Source of the DNA: Hyphomicrobiales bacterium
GTDB taxonomy: Bacteria > Pseudomonadota > Alphaproteobacteria > Rhizobiales > Aestuariivirgaceae
DNA length: 48,092 bases
NCBI GenBank assembly: GCA_025359215.1
Contig: JANYHE010000090.1
Location: forward strand, 1-48,092
Direction of reading: 5' to 3'
Part shown: positions 38,739 through 45,964 of the stretch, in pieces
Position numbering within the stretch: the stretch's first letter is position 1
How the letters are laid out: each line of letters opens with the position of its first letter
Notes under the pieces: model-generated
What the model was told of the DNA's origin: nothing
Databases searched by the model: none
What the model saw: only the letters and a program-made list of their open reading frames with translations
Program-made: the position numbers and the translations under genes

Positions 38739-40979
38739 CTATTGCGCGCGGCTTAAAAGCTGCGTGATGCGCGCAATGGAAACGCGGCGGTTTTCTGGTT
38801 CAGCATCAGCTGTTGGTATTTTCAAGAAGCGTTCGCCCAGCCCCACAGTGCGCAAGTTTTTCGGAGAGATCACATAATATTCCGTCAACGCAGTTTTCAC
38901 GGCTTCAGCACGGGCTTTAGAAAGCTTGATGTTATAAGCATCTGTGCCGCGCGCATCGGTGTGGCCTTCAATCAAAAATACTTCATTGGGATATTTCTTC
39001 ACAATGCGCTCAATGATTGACCCAACACCATCCAAGCTGTCCATTTGCTCTTCACGAATGAATGCTTCATTTGAACCAAATCGAATAGTGTCAATTTCAA
39101 TCCGTGAAACAGTGTTGCGAAGTTTTGGCTGTGCAGCAATCTCGTCCAATGAATAGCGCTTTTTGATTGTCATCCGTGGTGGTGCTATAAGAACGTCTTG
39201 CATTTCTTGCTCGTCAATTTCTGCAGCAAACACGGCCCGTGGCGGTGGCGGGCGGTTCGCGTCAAAATTAATGCCAATTGTGAAATCAACTCCACCAATA
39301 TTAGCATTCAACGCAAGTTGTTCGGCGCGGGCGCGGCGCTCAGCAAGCATGCGGCGACGCAAAATTTCGCGGTCGCGCGCCACTGAAGCACGCCAATAAT
39401 CACGATTTTCAACATCGTAATCTTGGTTGTATTGCGCTTCGTCATAAACTTGCACACGGCGCTGCAATTCCGACAATTGCAATTGTTCAGGTGGGCGACG
39501 ATCTTGCAGCACCACCTGCACAGGCGTCACATTTGTAATGATCGTGGTGTTGTTAATCGTCGTGTTGTTCACGGTTGCATTGTTTGTCGTGGTGCCCGCA
39601 ACTGGCGCTGGCGCTGGTGGCTGCACCGGAACAGGTGGCAGCGGCGCTGCGGCTATGGCTGCAAGTTCAGCAGCTGGCACTGGCGGCGGCGCTGCCTGCT
39701 TTGCGGTTTGTTGAACAGCTTGTGTCGCTGCGGCCTGCGCCAACCGTGACCTCAAAACTTCCCGTTCACTTTGAAGCTTATCACGCACAGATTTTTCGGT
39801 TGCGCTGGAAAGTTGGTTAGACGACAATAAATCGCGCACTCCATCTAACCGTGAGCGCAAATCAACATCCGAAAGTTTTTCGAGCGGCGTTGCATCCGTC
39901 AAATAGGTCTGCGCCTTCTTTTCAATTTCAGGATTGCCGGCGTTGCCATCCAATGCTTTTACTTCAGCTGCCGTTGGCGCCGGAAGCGGAGGCGCAACAG
40001 GAGCCACCGCAGGTGCGGCAGCGGCATCAGCAGCAGGTGCGGCTGGTGCTTCCTGCACAATGATGGGGGCAGCAGGCTCTGCGGCTTTTTGTGCAGCAGC
40101 GGGATTTTGCTTGCGAACCACAAATTCATCGTGAGCAGCCGCAGCCATCGCAGTCAATTGATCGCGGACATCTTGTGGTAAGCTTTCATCTTTAGCAAAC
40201 CGACGAGCACTGGAAGCGCGAGTTTGAATTTCCTCATTCGTAAGTTCTGAAGCAGCGCGGGTATCTGCCAATAAGGCTTGCACATCGTCCGGCAAAGCTG
40301 CGGCTGGTGCGGGTGCTGCTTCCACTTTTGGTGCCTCCACAGCAGGTGCTGGTGCGGGTTCAACGGCAGGCGCAGCCTCAACTTTCGGTGCTTCAACGGC
40401 AGGTGCCGCTTCAACCTTAGGGGCCACTACAGCAGGTGCTGCTTCAACCTTTGGAGCCTCAACGGCTGGCGCTGCTTCAACTTTAGGAGCCTCAACGGCT
40501 GGCGCTTCCTCTACCTTTGGCGCTTCAACAGCGGGCGTTGGTGCTGGTTCAATAGCAGGTGCTGCCTCAGCTTTTGGAGCTTCAACAGCGGGTGCCGCCT
40601 CAACTTTTGGGGGTTCAACTGCGGGCGCTGGCGCAGGTTCAGCAGCCGGAGCGGCGGGTGCATCCACAGCGGTGCGCGCAGCCAAGTTGGCATTTGCGGC
40701 ATCACCCAATGATTTCAATTGATCACGAATATCTTGTGGCAGGCTTTGATCTTGCGAATAAGCCAAAGCCTGAGCAGCACGCGTTTTCAATTCGTCAAGT
40801 GAAAGATCGCCAACACCGCGTTGTTCTCCCAAAATGGCTTGCACTTCGGGCGGCAAGGTTGCATCAGCGGCCTGTGCAACCTGCATGGGTTCAACGTGCG
40901 TTTGAACAGACGCCGCATGAACGGGCATCACAAACAATGCCAATGTCAAAATGCTAGCTGCACCGCGTAATAATTTCAT
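38739..40979 (-). CDS. OmpA-family protein with a long Ala/Pro/Glu/Lys repeat region
   Basis: A 746-residue envelope protein. A signal peptide (about 1-25, ending HAAS) is followed by a module LPPEVQAILGEQ...SLPQDIRDQL, then a low-complexity region of 11-residue repeats (EAPKVEAAPAV, about residues 120-220). A second similar module follows (LPDDVQALLADT...SLPQDVRDQLTAM), and a third related one about 370-440. The C-terminal OmpA domain binds peptidoglycan: NEAFIREEQMDSLDGVG and VFLIEGHTDARGTDAYNIKLSKARAEAVKTAL. ATG 40979 is chosen because GGAG lies 7 nt upstream. It may bridge outer membrane and cell wall. No beta-barrel is evident, so it is probably a periplasmic or lipid-free tether. Confidence 0.85.
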   Translation of the reverse strand: MKLLRGAASILTLALFVMPVHAASVQTHVEPMQVAQAADATLPPEVQAILGEQRGVGDLSLDELKTRAAQALAYSQDQSLPQDIRDQLKSLGDAANANLAARTAVDAPAAPAAEPAPAPAVEPPKVEAAPAVEAPKAEAAPAIEPAPTPAVEAPKVEEAPAVEAPKVEAAPAVEAPKVEAAPAVVAPKVEAAPAVEAPKVEAAPAVEPAPAPAVEAPKVEAAPAPAAALPDDVQALLADTRAASELTNEEIQTRASSARRFAKDESLPQDVRDQLTAMAAAAHDEFVVRKQNPAAAQKAAEPAAPIIVQEAPAAPAADAAAAPAVAPVAPPLPAPTAAEVKALDGNAGNPEIEKKAQTYLTDATPLEKLSDVDLRSRLDGVRDLLSSNQLSSATEKSVRDKLQSEREVLRSRLAQAAATQAVQQTAKQAAPPPVPAAELAAIAAAPLPPVPVQPPAPAPVAGTTTNNATVNNTTINNTTIITNVTPVQVVLQDRRPPEQLQLSELQRRVQVYDEAQYNQDYDVENRDYWRASVARDREILRRRMLAERRARAEQLALNANIGGVDFTIGINFDANRPPPPRAVFAAEIDEQEMQDVLIAPPRMTIKKRYSLDEIAAQPKLRNTVSRIEIDTIRFGSNEAFIREEQMDSLDGVGSIIERIVKKYPNEVFLIEGHTDARGTDAYNIKLSKARAEAVKTALTEYYVISPKNLRTVGLGERFLKIPTADAEPENRRVSIARITQLLSRAQ
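40305..40640 (-). repeat. 33-bp tandem repeats inside the OmpA-domain gene
   Basis: About ten imperfect 33-bp units encode variants of EAPKVEAAPAV, with some units of different length (EPAPTPAVEAPKVEEAPAV). Within-array identity is high enough that unit gain or loss is likely. Confidence 0.8.
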
Positions 40980-41108
40980 TCTCAATCTCCGACTCAATCA
41001 GGCGAACATAATATCCGCGTCCAGTGCTAACTGAAACAGCACTAGGGCTAAACTAAGAAGAGAATGCAATTGTTCCGCCACAAGCCTGAACGACAGATGA
41101 ACGTAATA

Positions 41109-41990
41109 CTAAGGTAGCAAGGGTTCTCCCAAAATAAAATTCACAATCAACTGCGAAGCAGAAAAATCCATTGTGGGTTTTCCCGTGAGAATTTCCATCG
41201 GCCCGGAGCTGCCCGCCCAAGCATGACCACCACCCGATACAATTATTTGGGCGACCGGTTCGTGAGTGCATCCCTCTGCAATTGTCATCGCAGAACTCAT
41301 CTCATCATCCTCATTATCGGCTAATTCCACGATGTTGGTGCCTGAACACTCATTTGCCCTGACAAATTGTGCAAAGCTATTTTCTGAACTTTCAACCGAT
41401 CCTCGATCTGGAATGTTGAGAACAAATCCACCAGCCATAGGGATGAATTGGTCATCCGTTCCAACAATATTAAGTAGTCTGGTGGCTGCCTTACTGCAAT
41501 CTATTGGTTTAGGGATATTTGCTGAAATAGCCGCAACCCCAAACGCACTAATACTTGACGCGCACGCCATTCTGAAAGACATCATTCCGCCGTTTGAAAC
41601 GCCAGCGAAAACAATTCGCTCTGGATCAACCAGTTTTATCTCTTCCAAGTGGTGAACTAAATTTGTGATGAAGCCAACGTCATCGACATTGTGAAACAAC
41701 TTGCCACTAGGCGTAACACGGCCATCATTCCAAAATCCGCCAAGTGAATCCGGATAAACAACAACCACGCCTTTGCTATTGGCCAAATCAGATAATTGGG
41801 TTGTCGCTCTAATTTGCTTGGCCGAACCAAGAAGGCCGTGAAACACGACAATCAAGGGAGCCGGACTTTCAGAATGTGGCACGTCAAGAATAAATCTTCG
41901 CACGGCTCCATCAATCAAAATCGAGTCGGCCAATGCATCGATTGATAGGAACTGCAGAAACAAGAAAATTGCTAAACTGCGCAAAATCAC
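41109..41990 (-). CDS. Exported PHB-depolymerase-like esterase (alpha/beta hydrolase)
   Basis: A 293-residue protein with a signal peptide (cleavage after ALA21). The alpha/beta-hydrolase fold of the poly(3-hydroxybutyrate) depolymerase/LpqC type is readable: APLIVVFHGLLGS (oxyanion hole), nucleophile Ser132 in FAGVSNGGMMSFRMAC, an Asp in GTDDQFIPMAGG, and His in SGGGHAWAGS. The natural ester is unknown; feruloyl or acetyl esterases have the same fold. It lies between the OmpA-domain gene and the ABC transporter operon, with about 110 bp and no gene on its 3' side (41000-41108). Confidence 0.87.
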   Translation of the reverse strand: MILRSLAIFLFLQFLSIDALADSILIDGAVRRFILDVPHSESPAPLIVVFHGLLGSAKQIRATTQLSDLANSKGVVVVYPDSLGGFWNDGRVTPSGKLFHNVDDVGFITNLVHHLEEIKLVDPERIVFAGVSNGGMMSFRMACASSISAFGVAAISANIPKPIDCSKAATRLLNIVGTDDQFIPMAGGFVLNIPDRGSVESSENSFAQFVRANECSGTNIVELADNEDDEMSSAMTIAEGCTHEPVAQIIVSGGGHAWAGSSGPMEILTGKPTMDFSASQLIVNFILGEPLLP

Positions 41991-42005
41991 ATCTCCAACT
42001 TTGCG

Positions 42006-42749
42006 TTAAAGTCTTCCCGCTTCAATAATGCGCTTCAAGAACCCACGCGTGCGCTCTTGAGTGGGCGCACCAAATATTTGTTCTGGCGTTCCCTCTTCAT
42101 GAACAACACCTTCAAAAAGAAAACACACTTTGGAAGCCACCTCTTTGGCAAAGCCCATTTCGTGGGTGGCCAGCAGCATGGTCATGCCCTGCCCTGCCAA
42201 ATCTCGAACAATATTAAGAACTTCGGACACCAACTCCGGGTCAAGTGCGGATGTAATTTCATCTAGCAACATCAATTTGGGTTCCATGGCCAACGCCCGC
42301 ACAATGGCCACACGCTGCTGTTGCCCACCTGATAAACGATCAGGATATTCCAATGCCTTGGCCTCTAAACCAATGCGCTTCAAAAGCTGCATTGCTTTTG
42401 CTTCGGCTTGATCTTTGCTCACACCCAAAACCTTGCGCGGTGCCAAGGTTACATTTTCAATCACTGACATATGCGGAAACAGATTGAAGCTTTGGAACAC
42501 AATGCCAACCTGCTGGCGCAACTTGTTCACATCAACACCGGGCCCTGAAACCCTGTCACCAGCCAAACGAATTTCACCCTGCTGAATGGGCTCAAGCCCG
42601 TTAATGCAGCGCAGCAGTGTTGATTTTCCGCAGCCCGATGGGCCAATCAAACACACAACTTGATGCTCATTCACATTCAAGTTCAACCCGCGCAAAACAG
42701 GCACGACACCAAAATTCTTGGCAACATTTTTTATTTCAAGAAAAGCCAT
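42006..42749 (-). CDS. Amino-acid ABC transporter, ATP-binding protein
   Basis: A 247-residue ATPase of the GlnQ/HisP type. Walker A is GPSGCGKST, the signature is LSGGQQQR, Walker B is LMLLDEITSALDPE, and the switch His is in LLATHEMGFAKE. The HVVCLIGPSGCGKSTLLRCINGLEPIQQGEI region and the C-terminal FLFEGVVHEEGTPEQIF are typical of polar amino-acid importers. It is the last gene of an operon, 3 bp after the permease stop. The substrate cannot be fixed; see the binding protein. Confidence 0.95.
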   Translation of the reverse strand: MAFLEIKNVAKNFGVVPVLRGLNLNVNEHQVVCLIGPSGCGKSTLLRCINGLEPIQQGEIRLAGDRVSGPGVDVNKLRQQVGIVFQSFNLFPHMSVIENVTLAPRKVLGVSKDQAEAKAMQLLKRIGLEAKALEYPDRLSGGQQQRVAIVRALAMEPKLMLLDEITSALDPELVSEVLNIVRDLAGQGMTMLLATHEMGFAKEVASKVCFLFEGVVHEEGTPEQIFGAPTQERTRGFLKRIIEAGRL

Positions 42750-42751
42750 AG

Positions 42752-43933
42752 TCAGCCCGCCGCTCGAAGGCGCGCATTATCGCGCTCCAAAACACGATCA
42801 ACAAACCGCGCCTGCGGAATTGTAACCAGCACAAACAGGAATGCAACCACTGTCACCGCCGACAAATTAAACGCATTGGCAGCAATGATTTTCGCTTGGC
42901 TAAAGGCATCAATCACACCCACCACTTGCACCAAGGATGTGTCTTTCTGCAGGCCAATAAAATCATTTAGCAAAGGTGCCACAATGCGGCGAATGGCTTG
43001 CGGCACAATAACATGGCGCATGGTTTGCATATAGCTGAGGCCAAGCGACCGCGCCGCCATGGTCTGGCTGTGATGAATGCCTTCAATGCCCGCGCGGTAA
43101 ACTTCAGCAACATAAGCACCATAGGTGAGTGTGAGAGAAATAATACACCACCACACAACATCAACCCGAATAGCTGCCGCACGCTCTTGCGCAGACAGCA
43201 TCGAAAGGTCTTTGAACAACGGCACAATGTGCCCCATGATAATGTCGGAAAGCCCCGAAGTGGGAATGCCAAACGCAATCAAATACATGGTAACAATGCC
43301 CGGAAGGCCGCGGAACAAATCGCAATAGAATGTAGCAAGTGCGCGAATGGGCTGGCCCGCCGGCCCCGGCGTTAACCGCGCTAAGGCCACAATAAGCCCC
43401 CAAACCAAAACGAATAATTCCGCCATGATGCAGATAAACATGTTCACAGTCAGAAATTTGTAAGTCACCAGCCACCATTTGGCTTGGATTAAGGGCAATA
43501 GAAAAAACGTCTTGCCAACGGCCACCTCATTCATCAGCACGAAGCAAATGAAGGCCAGCACAAACAGAACAAACACGCTCCAGCCAATGGTTATCAGCGA
43601 TTTTTCACGCGCCGCTGCGGTGTCAATGCGGGCCTGAACCACATCGCCTCTTGCCAGCGCAGCACTTGCGCTGCGCGACAAGGTGAAGCCACGCAAAGCA
43701 GGCACAAATAATGTGCTCACGATGGCAATACCCGCAATTGCTACACTTAAAAAAATCGAATTATTAGCGCCTAGAAAATCTAAACCGGTGGCGGCCACTT
43801 GCCACGTGCCATAGGCACAAATGGTGCAAAAAAGTGCAAAAAGTAAACCGATAATGCCAAGAGCATCGGCCCGCTGATGAAGAGTTGATGCGCCCTTTAA
43901 AGGCGCACCAACAGTTTTGTTCAAATCTGTCAC
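42752..43933 (-). CDS. Amino-acid ABC transporter permease with an N-terminal extension
   Basis: A 393-residue permease. The C-terminal ~220 residues have the polar amino-acid permease pattern: the EAA loop is EVYRAGIEGIHHSQTMAARSLGLSYMQTMRHVIVPQA, followed by LLNDFIGLQKDTSLVQVVGV. The N-terminal ~130 residues, with two extra hydrophobic segments (ALGIIGLLFALFCTICAYGTW and FLSVAIAGIAIVSTLFVPAL) and a charged stretch, are more than most one-piece HisMQ permeases carry. With one permease gene, it likely forms a homodimer. Between binding protein and ATPase genes; its start is 9 bp after the binding-protein stop. Confidence 0.92.
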   Translation of the reverse strand: MTDLNKTVGAPLKGASTLHQRADALGIIGLLFALFCTICAYGTWQVAATGLDFLGANNSIFLSVAIAGIAIVSTLFVPALRGFTLSRSASAALARGDVVQARIDTAAAREKSLITIGWSVFVLFVLAFICFVLMNEVAVGKTFFLLPLIQAKWWLVTYKFLTVNMFICIMAELFVLVWGLIVALARLTPGPAGQPIRALATFYCDLFRGLPGIVTMYLIAFGIPTSGLSDIIMGHIVPLFKDLSMLSAQERAAAIRVDVVWWCIISLTLTYGAYVAEVYRAGIEGIHHSQTMAARSLGLSYMQTMRHVIVPQAIRRIVAPLLNDFIGLQKDTSLVQVVGVIDAFSQAKIIAANAFNLSAVTVVAFLFVLVTIPQARFVDRVLERDNARLRAAG

Positions 43934-43942
43934 GTCAAAAGA

Positions 43943-44788
43943 TCAAGGATTAAAATAAGTAATCGTTGCTGGGTCTTTGCCCCAGGCAGCAGCCAGATAT
44001 TTGCCGCTTAACTTTGCAATCGTGCCATCGGCCACCATGCCAGCCAAAATCTTGTCAATCGTGGCATTGTTCGGGTTGCCCTTTGGATAAATTGCACCAT
44101 AGGTTTCGCCAGTTTTATATTGGCCAATCACTTTAAGTTTGCCCTTGCTTTGAACTTCTTGTGCAAGAACAATTGAGGTGTCTGTGATCGCCACATCAAT
44201 CTGCCCAGCTGTCAAAGCGGCGAACATGCTGCCTGCATCAGGGAAAACTTGTGGGCTGGTAATTCCAATTTTGTCAGTCATGAATGCCGCACCAGTGGTA
44301 GCTTGTTGCACACCAACTTTTGCAGTCTTGATTGATTTTTCATCAATCGGTGCATCAGCACGTGTCAAAACACCAATGTCAGAGTTAAAATAAGGTGTCG
44401 AGAAATCATGCACCTTCTTACGTTCATCGGTGATTGAAATTTCAGACATCGCCAAATCAAAATCGTGTGTTTGACCAGCGATTAAAGCATCCCATTCCAC
44501 GGGAACCAGAACAACCTTATCAAGGCCTGCACGCCAAGCAATTTCAGCGGCCATGCAAAATTCCATGCCGTCCTTGATGGTTTCAGGCGTGTCGCCATTA
44601 TACCAAATTGGCGCTGGCAAGTTTGTTTCAAGTGTCAGCTGTCCAGCTTTTGCCGGCGCAGCAATGGGCATATCACCCTTTTTACCGATCACTTCGCAAT
44701 TGCCAATCATATCGGCTGCAAAGCTTGCAGTACTGAGCGCAAGCACAGCGGCAGTGGCCAAAAGAGCCCGTTTCGTAAATGTCATCAT
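43943..44788 (-). CDS. Amino-acid ABC transporter substrate-binding protein
   Basis: A 281-residue periplasmic binding protein. The signal peptide ends about residue 25 (ALSTASFAAD). The SBP_bac_3 fold is readable: LTLETNLPAPIWYNGDTPETIKDGMEFCMAAEIAWRAGLDKVVLVPVEWDALIAGQTHDFDLAMSEISITDERKKVHDFSTPYFNSDIGVL, split around the hinge. It includes the ligand-contact Asp/Ser stretches typical of this class. GVQQATTGAAFM and DVAITDTSIVL form the second lobe. First gene of the transporter operon. The ligand cannot be assigned. The second Met codon (44785) is an equally good start. Confidence 0.93.
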   Translation of the reverse strand: MMTFTKRALLATAAVLALSTASFAADMIGNCEVIGKKGDMPIAAPAKAGQLTLETNLPAPIWYNGDTPETIKDGMEFCMAAEIAWRAGLDKVVLVPVEWDALIAGQTHDFDLAMSEISITDERKKVHDFSTPYFNSDIGVLTRADAPIDEKSIKTAKVGVQQATTGAAFMTDKIGITSPQVFPDAGSMFAALTAGQIDVAITDTSIVLAQEVQSKGKLKVIGQYKTGETYGAIYPKGNPNNATIDKILAGMVADGTIAKLSGKYLAAAWGKDPATITYFNP

Positions 44789-44880
44789 TGTTTAGTCTCC
44801 CTGTAATAACCCTATTTACACCCGAACTGGAGAAAGAGAGCAAGAGGGAAAGCGACTTGTCCGTGTGGTAAAGGAGCTAT

Positions 44881-44895
44881 ATGAAGCCGCCATGA
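44881..44895 (+). CDS. Candidate five-codon leader ORF overlapping the trhO start
   Basis: ATG-AAG-CCG-CCA-TGA (M-K-P-P-stop) begins 4 nt after AAGGAG (44871-44876). Its TGA overlaps the trhO ATG at 44892 by four bases (ATGA). The strong ribosome site fits this mini-ORF better than trhO, which lies 15 nt from it. Translational coupling is possible; a GTG at 44865 that skips it is an alternative start for trhO. Confidence 0.35.
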   Translation: MKPP

Positions 44896-45800
44896 ATTTC
44901 AAAGTGTCAGCTTTTTATAAATTTGCGCGCCGGCCAGATTATCAGCAAAAGCAGGAATCCTTGCTCGCTGCGCTCAATGCCCGCGACATAAAAGGTTCGA
45001 TTTTACTCGCCTTTGAAGGCATAAATGGCACCATTGCGGGCAAACCCGAACAGATCGATGCAGCAATTCTCGAAATCTCACAAATCACTGGTATTGATGG
45101 GATTGAGCCGAAATTCTCATTCACCAACTCCATGCCTTTTCGCCGCATGAAGGTGCGGTTGAAAAAAGAAATCGTCACTATCGGCAATGTGAAAGCCGAC
45201 CCGAATGATAAAGTAGGCACCTATGTCGAGGCTGAAAATTGGAACGCGCTGATCAATGATCCTGACGTGATTCTCATCGACACCCGCAATTCCTATGAGT
45301 TTGGCGTAGGAACGTTTAAAGGCGCAATTGATCCGCACACGGAAAGCTTTGGCGAATTCCCTGCTTATGTGCGTGAGCATTTGCACAACCAAAAACACAA
45401 AAAAATCGCCATGTTCTGCACAGGCGGCATTCGCTGTGAAAAAGCCTCCAGCTTCATGTTGAATGAAGGTTTCGAAAATGTGTTTCACCTGAAAGGAGGC
45501 ATTCTCAAATATCTTGAGATGGTGCCCAAAGAACAAAGCACGTGGGAAGGTGCTTGTTTCGTCTTTGATGAGCGCGTGGCCGTGGAACACGGGTTGAAAG
45601 TGTCAGATTTCAGTCTGTGCCACGGCTGCATGAACCCCGTATCTGCCAGTGATCGCCAAAACGCAAAATATGAAAAAGGCGTGTGCTGCCCCGCTTGCGC
45701 CGATAAATTAACAGCCGAACAATTGGCATCAAACAGAGAACGCCAACGGCAAGTGGAATTGGCGAAGGCTAAAGGTGCCAAGCATCTGGGACCGGTCTAA
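44892..45800 (+). CDS. trhO: tRNA uridine hydroxylase TrhO (YceA), rhodanese-type
   Basis: A 302-residue protein with an N-terminal UPF0176-type domain (MNFKVSAFYKFARRPDYQ...GSILLAFEGINGTIAG...FSFTNSMPFRRMKVRLKKEIV). A rhodanese domain follows with the active-site Cys in AMFCTGGIRCEKASS, and a C-terminal Cys cluster (CHGCMNPVSASD and GVCCPACAD). TrhO hydroxylates uridine 34 of some tRNAs without a dedicated oxidant co-substrate. The start at 44892 matches the family N-terminus. It is divergent from the ABC transporter and followed by a large palindromic repeat. Confidence 0.94.
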   Translation: MNFKVSAFYKFARRPDYQQKQESLLAALNARDIKGSILLAFEGINGTIAGKPEQIDAAILEISQITGIDGIEPKFSFTNSMPFRRMKVRLKKEIVTIGNVKADPNDKVGTYVEAENWNALINDPDVILIDTRNSYEFGVGTFKGAIDPHTESFGEFPAYVREHLHNQKHKKIAMFCTGGIRCEKASSFMLNEGFENVFHLKGGILKYLEMVPKEQSTWEGACFVFDERVAVEHGLKVSDFSLCHGCMNPVSASDRQNAKYEKGVCCPACADKLTAEQLASNRERQRQVELAKAKGAKHLGPV

Positions 45801-45819
45801 GCGTGGTTCAAAAACCCAC

Positions 45820-45941
45820 TTCTCCCTCCCCTCCTTTAGGGGAGGGCGGGGTGGGGTTGGTTCGACAGACCCGATGGTTGAATATCAGACTCGCGCCAAG
45901 AACCCCACCCTGCCCTCCCCTGAAAAAGGGGAGGGAGAATT
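45820..45941. repeat. Large inverted repeat with nested hairpins between trhO and ppc
   Basis: The left arm (45820-45858, CTCCCTCCCCTCCTTTAGGGG...) and right arm (45901-45941, ...CTCCCCTGAAAAAGGGGAGGGAG) are inverted copies of each other, and each arm contains its own C-rich/G-rich hairpin. The 42-bp centre is unique. This kind of paired GC-rich palindrome is widely dispersed in bacterial genomes and could also stop transcription from either side. Confidence 0.75.
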
Positions 45942-45964
45942 TAAATTACTTCGCACTAAGCGCC

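Noticed and set aside
40305-40640. 33-bp repeat block, considered as a CRISPR array.
   Set aside because: There are no unique spacers, and the repeats are in frame and encode a regular 11-residue motif within a gene.
40278-40712. A long plus-strand open frame opposite the OmpA-domain gene repeats.
   Set aside because: It is rich in Cys, Arg and Trp, as expected for the antisense reading of an Ala/Pro/Glu-rich repeat, and it has no ribosome site.
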